Below, in pieces: positions 28,748 to 39,600 of a DNA stretch of 64,000 bases. The DNA is from Trachythela sp. YZ-2020 (taxonomy: Eukaryota; Cnidaria; Anthozoa; Malacalcyonacea; Clavulariidae): assembly GCA_016169945.1 (NCBI GenBank), contig JADLSH010000191.1:1267501-1331500 (forward strand). Direction: 5' to 3'. Positions within the stretch are counted from its first letter, which is position 1. The number at the start of each line of letters is the position of its first letter. The position numbers and the translations under genes are program-made. The notes under the pieces are model-generated. The model made no database searches. It was not told the DNA's origin and saw only the letters and a list, made by a program, of their open reading frames with translations.

Positions 28748-29222
28748 ATGTCGCGAATGCAAACTTTAATGTCGCGAATACAAACTTTAATGTCGCGAAT
28801 GCAAACTTTAATGTCGCGAATACAAACTTTAGTGTCGCGAATACAAACTTTAGTGTCGCGAATGCAAACTTTAGTGTCGCGAATACAAACTTTAATGCCG
28901 CGAATACAAACTTTAATGTCGCGAATGCAAACTTTAGTGTCGCGAATACAAACTTTAATGTCGCGAATGCAAACTTTAGTGTCGCGAATACAAACTTTAG
29001 TGTCGCGAATACAAACTTTAATGTCGCGAATGCAAACTTTAATGTCGCGAATGCAAACTTTAGTGTCGCGAATACAAACTTTAATGTCGCGAATGCAAAC
29101 TTTAATGTCGCGAATACAAACTTTAGTGTCGCGAATGCAAACTTTAGTGTCGCGAATGCAAACTTTAATGTCGCGAATGCAAACTTTAATGTCGCGAATG
29201 CAAACTTTAATGTCGCGAATTA
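28748..29222. repeat. 21-bp minisatellite, about 23 copies
   Basis: Unit ATGTCGCGAATRCAAACTTTA (18 bases plus R and final TA), with two main alternations: A/G at the first base and G/A in AATGC/AATAC. Because 21 is divisible by three, frames stay open on both strands and give seven-residue periodic peptides. CpG-containing TCGCGA recurs in every unit. Confidence 0.95.
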
Positions 29223-29458
29223 AGCTGGCATGACTAGCTTTTGAACAAGGCTCCTGCCAGTCCTGCATGGTCAAGGAAAACTTGTCAACTTTTTGCCGTA
29301 CACACGGACAAATAAAACTTGTCAAGGAAAACTTTCTCGTCTGTATGGGGCTTAATAGGAATACAACAAACGATTGACCATACTGCGGATCGATCGACAG
29401 GAAATTTATCGCTTAAATCTTCTGCACTTTATATCTTTCAAATTATTTGTACGAGAAT

Positions 29459-30415
29459 TCATACAAAATCTGTGGTTGATTTTACTGACGTGTTTTTCCA
29501 TGTCATTTTATCCCTTTCTGATCCAGTATTCACCGGTCTTTCAATTCCTTGAGCCTTGCTGGATTCCTTTTTGAAAACCAGCAGCAGAACAATGGCGTTA
29601 ATGATCTCCAAAGTTCTTACAACCGTTTGCATGATCCACCAAGGCCAGGTGTCAGAATATTCCTCACTTGTCAGACCGCTTATTGCTTCAGAGATTTTTA
29701 GTACAAAAAATATAGCTGAAGTTACGGATAACACTCCCAGCAGTACACCAAGTCTTCTTAGCTTATCTCCGTCATTTTTCATCCTCATATTAAACTTTGC
29801 TTGTTCAAAAGTTGCGCGTGCGTTTCTCCGAAGTTTGAACATCAGTGTGCCAAACCCAGAGGAGACCAGAATACCCCAGCAGGCAAATGTTATTTGACAA
29901 ACTGTTAACATGAGTTTCCCTTGATCTTTCCACAAAATTGTCACCGCATCTGAGGTTACAAAAAACACGAAGTTTGCAATAGTTATGCCACATACAACAT
30001 GTCCTAAATCTTGTTGACGGCGTTTTGGAGTTATCCGCGTTGAGATGGCAGTAATGTATAACAATATTGCCAGAGAAGCGGTCAGGCTTGTGGAGCCTAG
30101 CCCTGTCACCAGGATGCCGCCAAATGTCCACCATTTTGAGGTACTGCCTCTGGACAAATACGGGTCGACAAATAATATTACCGAACGAGAGACACACAGT
30201 GCAATGATCGCACATAACATGATAGTTTTAACAAAGTATTTATTCTGTCTTGAGCTTCGTTTGAGTATGAGAACCAAAATGGTGATCAACCCCAGAATTA
30301 TAAAGAGCACAGCAAACAGATAAACATGGCCTGGCCAAAGCCAGCCCAGCGTGTCTTGACTAGTGCCATCCCAATTTGGGTTCGGTTCAGGCAAAACCTG
30401 ACGATCATCAGTCAT
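29459..30415 (-). CDS. Seven-TM protein resembling PRRT3/PRRT4
   Basis: 318-aa multi-pass membrane protein. Hydrophobic segments near residues 28-50, 62-82, 95-120, 135-155, 165-190, 220-240 and 258-280 give a seven-TM layout without class A signatures (no DRY, CWxP or NPxxY). PGHVYLFAVLFIILG at the first segment and RSVILFVDPY at the end of the second resemble the C-terminal membrane region of proline-rich transmembrane proteins 3 and 4. That assignment is from memory and is tentative. ATG at 30415 follows directly after a TTTTTAG on the minus strand, so an upstream non-coding exon is likely. The C-tail is Ser/Thr/Lys-rich. A TIR element ends about 105 bp past the stop. Confidence 0.75.
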   Translation of the reverse strand: MTDDRQVLPEPNPNWDGTSQDTLGWLWPGHVYLFAVLFIILGLITILVLILKRSSRQNKYFVKTIMLCAIIALCVSRSVILFVDPYLSRGSTSKWWTFGGILVTGLGSTSLTASLAILLYITAISTRITPKRRQQDLGHVVCGITIANFVFFVTSDAVTILWKDQGKLMLTVCQITFACWGILVSSGFGTLMFKLRRNARATFEQAKFNMRMKNDGDKLRRLGVLLGVLSVTSAIFFVLKISEAISGLTSEEYSDTWPWWIMQTVVRTLEIINAIVLLLVFKKESSKAQGIERPVNTGSERDKMTWKNTSVKSTTDFV

Positions 30416-30429
30416 CTAAAAATGTTAAA

Positions 30430-32025
30430 AATAGGTACGAATTGAGTTCGTAATGTTCCTCGACGGATAGGAGGTGTGCAACCTTGACCGACATGCATTT
30501 ACCTTTCAAATTTTTAAGAAGCAAGAAGTCTGGCGAGAAGTCTCCTTGTTTATTCGTAATCCTAGAAAAACATTTTCCCTGCTTTGACTGATTCCTTTCC
30601 CTTTAATTTTGATGTCTGAAATTTCCTGCAGCCCTGATCATGTAATAAAACGTTGTACAGATACGATCTCTTTATGAATGCTTCAACCATCGTGTTTGCA
30701 ACAGATGTAAAGAAAAATTACGCTATGACACGATGCGACGTTCAACGTTTGCTGAGCATATGTAGACAGCTGGTTTGTGCTTATCGTAGAAAATAGGATA
30801 ATAAAAAATTAATAATACGTAATTATGTTTATGAGAAAAGTATATCCCATACCTCATTTATTAACATTAATGTATTGTCTTAAGAACCCTGCAGCCGTGA
30901 TGAAGATAGGAGCAGCAGGGAAAATCTTGACGATAACAAAGTAATTAATTTTGGGCCGTTGGGGGTAATTATTAAAAAACCCCGTATGAGAAAGACAAGG
31001 AAACGTCGTTGACCGGTGTAAGATTCAAGGCTCTTTTCCACTCATCGCAAAACCAACTCGCAAACTCGCTGCGAGTTCTTGCATGCATTTAAAATAAACT
31101 GTCGAGCATTGTGATTGGATGAAAGTACTCGCAGCGAGCTTGCGAGTTGGTTTTTGCGACGAGTGGAAAATAGCCTTAAGAGTGCAGAATGCCAGAAAAA
31201 ACCACCGCTGAGCTATTTTTTCATTTTAAAATCTGTTCCATCTGCATCTATGCCCAATTTTATTTTTGATATTTTATATTTTAATGATTGAACAAATTAA
31301 TTGTTCGTTTTCATAATGGGTACTGGTTAAATATAATAAAAATAATATCTATATATCTATATTTGAACCTAACTAATGGTTTATTCATATATAGACAATA
31401 TAAAGTCAATATAATGAAAGTTGAAATATAATTTTGTGATGTGTAAAGACAGCGAAGAAAATTAATTTGGTTGTTGACCTTGGACAATAATATCCTTTGA
31501 ACAATTTATTATCCTATATTTGTACTCCCACCTCTCAGAAACATTACAATGTTATTTTTGTACTTGTGATAAAATAATCCTAGAATTATAAATTCATTAT
31601 AGACGTTAATTATCGATCTTAAAATTGATTGTTTCTCCTAAATTAACATAATTTCACATCACAAGCATTACAAGCATTACAAATGCCATCTGTACTCCCA
31701 ACACTAGGTTGTTATGACAATGTCAATATTTCATTTATACAGTATTTCTCATTTATACAGTTGTATTCACATGTTTGGTGCTATTATTGTTTTAAAGGCT
31801 GTTCGATTGAGTAAGATGTACCCTAACTAAACTTCAATAGTTTTAGCAATATTATCTCAATGTAAGACAGTTTTTTTAGCGTATTTGTAATTCCTAGTTT
31901 TGTAAACATATTGCAATTCACATATGTGTGCGAAAATATGTATTATACCATAATAATAATAAAAATTAAAAAAATCCGTGCAAACCTAACCTTAGTGATG
32001 TAATTACGGGATATATGGATTATTA
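30430..32025. other. Gene-free AT-rich stretch
   Basis: No exon recognised. Besides the foldback element at 31027-31177 the sequence is unique-looking and AT-rich. The 3' UTR of the ZFYVE1 homologue (minus strand) should begin at 32025; no nearby AATAAA on the minus strand was found, the first TTTATT (plus sense) being near 31380. Confidence 0.4.
31027..31177. repeat. Foldback element
   Basis: AAGGCTCTTTTCCACTC...CAACTCGC...CTCGCTGCGAGT on the left is mirrored by ACTCGCAGCGAG...GCGAGTTGG...GAGTGGAAAATAGCCTT on the right. About 150 bp with about 55-nt arms. Confidence 0.85.
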
Positions 32026-35000
32026 TCACTGGTCTTTATTTTGAGACATTTCTTCGAGACACGTATGACAGACCCTCACAGGGTAATCCCATCCTCTGGC
32101 AGGAACCGCGCGCTTCTTTGTAGAACATTTACCGCAGACACCTTGACCGCAGGCGCGGCAATGATGTTTCGAGTCTATAAAACGAAACTTGTAATCACAA
32201 CATGCGCATGTCACAATATCAGCATCCGCTACCCAGTAGGATGGACGTGCAACGTCGTTGATAAGTTCCCTCGGGAGGTCCACTACTAGTGCCAGTTTAC
32301 TCACGGAGTTGTGTAACACCTCTCCGACCTTGCGGGCGCGCAGGTCATCTTTGCCTGAATGTTGGTCTTCCTCATCAAGAGCTTCACTTAAAGCACTAAA
32401 AAGCGAAACGAAGTGTTTTTGAAACATTCAGTGCCTATGACAGTGGGCTATAATTGTATATATTCATGATTTCAATGTTGCTAAGCCATGTTGGAAATCC
32501 GCTTTTGACGTTACACAAACGAGGTCTTTTGTATTATAATACAGTTGTCAGTTAAGAGAAATGTAGAATACGTAAAGTCCAAAACATTGTACAGTAATTT
32601 CTTTATGGACCGACACTTCTTATTACAGGGACATACCCCCTGAATGAGAGCGTTCCCTTCCCTGCTCATGTACCCCCCCTCCCAATAGCATCTTCCCCAT
32701 GCTCAGGCCATCATTGTTAGAATTATTTACCTTGTGTCCACTACCTCTCCTTCAACACCCGCGCCGTCTTCCGATTTCTTCTGGCCTTGCAGGAAGCAAG
32801 TTTCACAAACTTTCACAGGCGCGGTGCCCCAACCTCTGTCAGGCACAAGCATGGTGTAGTCAGAACAATCGTGACAGAAACCCTGACCGCACGCACGGCA
32901 GTGATGTTTCGTTTCAGAAGTAGTAAAGATTTGTTTGCAATCATGACACTCCTATCAAGAAAAGGATTTCAATTCATATGTCCTTTTATGTCTTCTTTTT
33001 AAAGTTAATAATTCATGAGAACAATACAAAGCCGGAAATCATGACCGTCAAGGAGCTTGTATATATATCTAATACAAAATTCTGCTGGTTTACATAAACT
33101 TTAAGTTCATTTTTCTCACCAAATATCATTCATATCTTTGAGATTATTGAAGAATACGGACGTTTTTGTCAAGACGAAAGACACAAAATGGCGGCTCACG
33201 ACGTATATATTACTTCAACGCACCTTAATCTCAGAATTTGGCACCCAGTATCCAGGTGCAATTGCGTCTGACACTAAATCTTTAATATATCTTGATGGTA
33301 CTTCACTCACTACATCAACAGTCTGTTTGACAAGATTCAAGCCGTCCAAGACACGACGCCCTGCGTGATTGACATCTCCAGAAAGTTCCTAAACAGCACA
33401 GAATGCACAAATAAACATCACGAAACTCCATGTAACCTTTTAAAGAACATAAATCGTAACCTTCCGGAGTGTTTACATTATTATTTATGAGTATCTTCCA
33501 TTTGCACTGACATTGTTCACTTACACCTTCCCAGACGTGTCTGAATTGAGTTCTAACAACAGTTTTCTCTGGATCAGTATTTCCATACCAGTATTGACGA
33601 CTTCTGTAAATTACGCCACATTCCGCGCACTCGAGAACGTACCTTGAAAATGTTCAAGTGGAACAGTGGTTAGTGCATGTACCTTACACATCTCAAACCG
33701 GGGTTCAATATCTGCAATATACAGTTGTCTGATTACAATTTCACCTCAGTCGCATGTGAGAAGAGTGCTTCCAGTTTGACTCTACCAAACACCGCAGGTT
33801 TTCTCCAGGTACTCCAGCTATCTCTTGGAGTAAAAACTGAGTAAAGCATGCAGGCTTTCCACTGGCTGTTATTTCAGGATCAACTTCTGATTACAACAAT
33901 GTAATACCTACCCCGACCAGGCATAAGTGGCCAAGCCTTTCAATGAACCATCACTGGTGGCATATGTGTTGGTCGTCACACGGTTCTCCTTTCCACGCTG
34001 ATAACATGCCTGAACATTTATACACAAACACGTTTTACTTAAAGGTAGCCTAAGGTACATTGAGACATACACATACACTACCAATTTGAGTCTACCAAAC
34101 ACTGCTGGTTTTCTCTTCGCTCCTGTAGGCTGTAGTTACACTGGACAAAAGGGCTGCCTCTTAATGGACTTCAAGGAGAACAATTTAGAAATGATAGAGT
34201 TATCCAGTACAGAAAAGTTTTTATTACATACTTTACATATGAAATATCGGTTATCAAATTGTGCCAAGTAAAGGCAGCTTTTCGCCGACTTATGAGCAGT
34301 TTCATCACGACTATGATTCATCGTTCCTTCGCATCTTGTGCTGAAAAACAAAATATGACATATTCATTGGAAATAGTGTGAGAAATTTAGCAACCAAAGG
34401 TTTAAATTTGATGGTTTCACAAACGGATTCTTGGCTACACATACCTGCAACATTGACAGACTGTTAAACAAGTGAAGTAAGAATCTGGGAAAGTGTCTGG
34501 GACAACGTTCTCAATTTCACCTTTAAATTTCTCATTGAGATGCTGGAAATGATTAAAACAGCAATTGATTACTAGTGGCTGCACAGAATACAATTGATTA
34601 TATGCAGGGTAAATTAAGCAAAAGTGAAAGTAAATTATTTTGTCTGTTAATCTACATAATTATTTAGAATGTTCTAGTAAATTCACCAATATCTAGTTTT
34701 ATCTTACATTTAACACATCATAAATTACTCCAATTGGTCTCCGAGAACGTACTGACAAGTCATTGGTAAGTTCAATCACTGTCTGAAATAATGCTTGAAA
34801 ATCTGTGCTGTCATTCAATGTCTTTGTCCCCACATATTTTATTGAACTGAATGCTTGTGGATTACGTCCAATGTCTGCAAATCTTTCTTTCAGTATTTCA
34901 TCAGCTGATTTTGTTTCACCTGTTGGTATTGAATATTAGGTAATTTTGAACTGGCCAATCAACCTACCAACCGACTAACTGACCTACCAATAGACTGAAA

Positions 35001-36222
35001 GAACTGACGGATTGACTGACCTACCAATTGACTTACTGACTGACTAACTGTCCGACCAACCAACTCACTGACGGGCCAACCAACTGACTGACTAGCCAAC
35101 TGACCTAATTACTGAAATTACATACATAAGATTACCTAAATCATTGCTTTGAGTTCCAAGAACCTTGGTACGGTGAGTTTCGTGAAATATAACCACAGCT
35201 GGCCCAAGTGAACACAAGGGTAAATTCAACTGTCCACGTTCTATTGCGGCCTTAATCTCAGCCGAGAAATGTTTCAGGTATGCTTTAGATGCATCACCGA
35301 GAAAACTAAACATATCTGAATGCAACCTCTCTGCTTTTGTGCGATATATTATAACATCAGAAATTGCAAGTATTTTCATAAGCAGCCGCTTGCGTTGGTT
35401 TGAATTATTTGATGTGCTTAGTAGGCCTTCTGTATCAACTACCAGCAAGTGATTTTTCTCATCATATGCGGCCCAGATGCCAACAGTGCAGGAGGTTTGT
35501 GAAGCCGAAGTAGAAAACACGTCTTCACTGTCAAAGAATGTGTGGTTCAAAGTGTGTGATTTGCCATCACCGGTATTGCCAAATATCGAGACAACTTTCA
35601 AGGTCTCATCTTCAGGGCAAGCTAGTTTTCTGGCAAAATCCTCTTTGTCTTCAACCTGTTAATACAATCAGACTCTTAATAGAAAGGGCATCTAAAGATG
35701 ACAACATCGGTAAATGCCTGTGGCAATGGGGTATAATGCACATAATATTATAGGCAGCACAACCATCGATACACTAGCACATATTGGCTGTTAACACACA
35801 CATATATTTTTCATATTAAGTTAACCCATCTTGCTCTGCTTTGTTATTTTACTTTGTCTAACACCAGAGTGGGTGGTTAACCAGACTATCATGTCTCTTG
35901 TTAACCCATTAAGCTGCAATGTGCTCCGATGTGCCCTACCTAACCAAACCTAACCCTTTAGCCATCATAGGACGTTTTCTAAATCCCTTCCCCTACTCAA
36001 ACATCTACCAATGCCAGCTTTTAATACCCAGAAAACACTATAGTTATTAAAAGTAGACATTCATCACAATAAAAATAAACTACGTCAATAAACCTGTATT
36101 TTTTCGTGATGAATATCAATTAATAATAGTCCCCGTTTCCGTTCACTGTCATTTGCTTCGTTATTATCCATCATAGACTTCTCTTTTAGCTTTCTTTCGC
36201 GGTTCTCGTTTAATAAGTCCAT
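32026..36222 (-). CDS. ZFYVE1: ZFYVE1 / DFCP1 homologue (P-loop NTPase, double FYVE)
   Basis: PI3P-binding protein of ER/omegasome and lipid-droplet membranes. Exons (minus order): 36094-36222, 35136-35655, 34708-34919, 34445-34542, 34232-34340, 33912-34009, 33527-33642, 33224-33375, 32731-32951, 32026-32395; they join in frame to 674 aa (human about 777). P-loop GNTGDGKS near residue 65 and VVDTEGLL as switch/Walker B; then Cys-rich zinc regions; then two FYVE fingers each with KHHCRACGQG and tandem Cys pairs near residues 480 and 600. The start used here is the in-frame ATG at 36222; the frame stays open upstream, so an extra 5' exon is possible. The acceptor at 33375 was chosen by phase over a better-looking AG 13 nt upstream. 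Divergent from RTF1. Confidence 0.93.
33662..33840 (+). mobile_element. SINE family B copy
   Basis: tRNA-like head (ACAGTGGTTAGTGCATG, GGGTTCAATATCTGC) followed by ATATACAGTTGTCTGATTA, TGTGAGAAGAGTGCTTCC and AACACCGCAGGTTTTCTCC. In a ZFYVE1 intron, antisense to the gene. A further tail fragment lies at 34080-34215. Confidence 0.8.
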
Positions 36223-36651
36223 CAAGTCGCTTTTAATTTCTTTGGATTTTCGAATAATACGTAATTTTACCAAATGGGCTTTCCCCTTGGCTATCGTTGC
36301 GTCATGAGCGGAAGTGAAATCTGCAGCATCAGCAAAAACTGACCAATAGCAATCAGAAAAACAAGTCCGCCATATTGAAAATTTAAAAATTTTAATAAAA
36401 TATCTTTTTCAAATTATTTACATGCCTTTTCTTGTTTTTTAACTCTTCATAAACCTTTTTAGCTAAAGTAGATTGTACAAAGTATCATTATATACATTTA
36501 AGTAAAAGAAATATTTGCAAATTTGAAGTTTATTTTTGATTTTTTGTACGAAAAATTGTGAATATATATTTGTACCCAGAATTCCATGCGAGCTTCGTTG
36601 CGTGCTTCGAAGGGAAGAAAATATATCTTGTTTAGTTGTTTTCTCTGCAAA
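36223..36651. promoter_or_regulatory. Divergent promoter region, ZFYVE1 / RTF1
   Basis: About 430 bp separates the first in-frame ATGs of two oppositely transcribed genes. No TATA box is clear in either direction. It holds TGACCAATAGCAATC near 36340 (inverted CCAAT-like, ATTGGTCA on the other strand), a common bidirectional-promoter element. The assignment is positional inference. Confidence 0.5.
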
Positions 36652-39600
36652 ATGTCTACGAAGAAGAGAGATTTGGATTCCAAAAAGAAACGTAAAAGAG
36701 TTGTTGTTGAATCCGAAAGCGATGATGATGATAGCGACGAGGACCTAGAAGAGGTATGCTGGTTTAAAACGTTTTATTTGACCTGGGAAGCGCCTCAAGA
36801 GTAGAAAATTTATGACTTGATATCTTGTACAGATATTAGAGCTGGCAAGTGGTCCAGTGTTGTGCAGTCTTGTGCTTCAGTAACTCCAAAAATGGAAAGA
36901 TTAAACTTAATATATTTAACTGCTAGTAGAGTATATTAGAAAAGAGTAGAGTGGAGTAGAGATAAAATTAATCCAAGCTCTCGGTTTGTCTCGTAGGAGT
37001 TGCTTTCACTTGCAAAAAGGGCCCGCACTCAACAACAAGAGTCAACTCCTCAACCTACAAAACAAAACACAGAATCAGACAGCGACAGTGAATCATCTGA
37101 AGGCAGTGATGATGAGGTTTGAATCAATTTTAATTTGGTTTATCTAAATGGAATATTGAAGGATTTGTTTGACAATCAGCAAAATATTATGATATTTGAT
37201 GATTTGCTGATTAATGTAAATATTTATCTAAATATAATCTAAATGTTGATAGCAACTAGAATAATGGTTATTGATGATCCACAATAGGGTTCTTAATCCC
37301 AAATCTTATGCTCAAACATTTTTACTATCCCACATATTTATGCATAGATTTTTCCATCCAAAGTCCATCTTGAAATCATGAATCCTCCTATTTATATTCC
37401 TTCCACTCCATTACCAAAACAGAATTCCATTCACCTCCCACCCTCACCCTGGATATCTGTGAATTCTTATGTTCACCATACTTTACTGACATGGGAAGTT
37501 AAGACCCCTCCCCCTTCAAACATCCTAGTACATTTTAATATTATCATAAGATAATTTTCTCTGCTCCCTTCCCAGACAGCTCTAATTTCCCCCATGGGGA
37601 GAGTGTTGATCTTTCCTAGAACGGTCCAATGGTACACTTGAATATCTTACTTTGGTTTTAGTGGACAATTGACGACAAACCAAACAAAGGAAAGGTGAAG
37701 AAAAATGGCACAAAGAAACCACCTAAGAAACCAGCATCAGAATCTGGTGAAACTGATGACTCTAGTTCTGACTCATCTGACGGTATGCAGCGTACATTAT
37801 AGCAATGCATTTCAGGGGCCGGTTGTTCAAAAGCTGGTTAACTTAACCCAGGGTTAGTGGTAACTTTCATACAAGTTTCCCGACATCGGTTGCATTAATA
37901 TGAATACTTTTTCCTATCAACCTTGTACTGGGCGATAGAAGTTTTTGTTTATAAAGTTTTGAAATAAACAAACATGCAGAAGTATACAAACCAGAACAGC
38001 AGATTAAAATTTAACCCGGGGTTAGCGTTAACCGGCTTTTGAACAACCGGCCCCAGGGCTTTCCAATCAGTTAAACATCCAACAACAGTCAGTGAAGTTT
38101 CACAAAAATATTTTGCACTTAGATTCTGATTCTGGTTCATCATCATTATCGCAAGAAAATGAAAAATTTGATGATGGTTTGGATGAATTTTGCATTGGAG
38201 ATCAAGCCGACCGAGAGAGGTTGGACAAAATGACAGAAAAAGAACGAGAAACTGAGATCTTCAATCGTCTTGAGCGACGAGAAGCAATGAAAACTCGTCA
38301 AGAAATAAAACAGAAACTAAAACTTGCTAAAAAGAAAGAAAAAAAGAAAAGAGAGAAAGAAAAGGCGGTGAACGAGAAGGATGGAGGCGGCGGAATTGCT
38401 TTCAGTCGAAGTGGACGGAAGAAGGCAATGGAGGAGAAGAAAGTGAAGGCTTTTAATGAACTGAAACAGAGACGACATGAGAAGAAAGAGAAAGCATTGT
38501 TAGAGAAGAAAGAACCATGGAAAACTAATGAGGTTTATAGTTCTGATGATGATGCTGAGGAGGAACAAGAGGAGCAAGCTGAACAAGCAGCATCATCCGA
38601 GGATGAGAGTGATGAAGAGTAAGTGTGAACATGATCGTTTCTCATGATGGTGTGGTGTTGTCCCTAAAATACTCATATACTTCGTAGCTTACAGGGGTTG
38701 AAATAGCAGGTCGTAATTTGTGAGCCGATTTTCACCATTTGCGAATCGAAAAAACACACATGAAATGAAAGAAAATAGCAGAAATCCCTTCGTAATCTTA
38801 ACAAAATTTCGCACAACAAAACAGCTGCCATTTTGTTTTTGCAAGTGCAGAGGGGAAGGGAAGGAAACGATGGGGCGCGAAAAATTTTGTAGGGTGTCGA
38901 GGGATATCCTCCCAAAAATTTTTGAATCTACACTCTGAAATGCCATTTCCTGCATTTTTTTGGAAGATTTTACATATTGAGAAATTATAAAGCAAATAAA
39001 AAATACACAAAAGGATGAAAGTCTACACATTTTTAAGATGACACATATATACATTATATTCAGATTTCATATATATAAAACCTGTATAGGAACTGTATAT
39101 TTTCATTATATAAACCTCACAGGCTAGCGGTCACAATAATAATAAATTATTCATTTTAATAATTGCTATTTTTAGAAAAGAAAAAGCGCACAGTACCCCG
39201 CATTCATAAGGCAAGCAGGGCAACTGCCCCGAATGGCAAGCAGTGTTAATAATCAGTCAATTTGTTTGTTTCTACACCAAGTAAACTTATTGATTCACTA
39301 TTTCATTGTATTCATTTCAATACCGTAATGCAATGTGTTGCTTTCTTCAATTTGATCCAGAGCAATGGAAGAAACAGATGAAAAAGTCGGCAATGTGGAG
39401 GATGTGGAAAAAATTAGATTATCTCGACATAAAATGGAAAAGTAAGACAGCAAAATTATAGTGTTTATTCATTCTCACTGTGAGTCTGGAAACAGCAGAA
39501 AACTGACTTTAACATTGTTTAGGTGGGTTCATATGCCATTCTTTGAAGACTTAGTCAAAGGTTGCTTTGTTCGAATTGGTATTGGTCAAAATGAAGGTCG

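Larger units (their letters stand above)
28095..29352. mobile_element. 1.26-kb TIR element carrying a 21-bp array and a nested MITE
   Basis: Ends AAGCCCCGTACAGACGAG and CTCGTCTGTATGGGGCTT are reverse complements. Subterminal CCTTGACAAGTTT / AACTTGTCAAGG phrases are repeated at both sides. Inside are a nested MITE (28155-28447) and a 21-bp tandem array (28748-29222). No transposase frame is seen. Ends about 105 bp from the stop codon of the minus-strand 7TM gene. Confidence 0.8.

Noticed and set aside
28684..29325. Open frames of 171 and 213 codons, one per strand, with seven-residue repeats
   Set aside because: Both arise from the 21-bp minisatellite, whose period is a multiple of three. No splice signals, no non-repetitive domain.
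38673..39054. Overlapping minus-strand open frames of 70-121 codons
   Set aside because: They lie in an RTF1 intron, have no recognisable domain and no splice context. Their phenylalanine-rich content reflects A/T composition.
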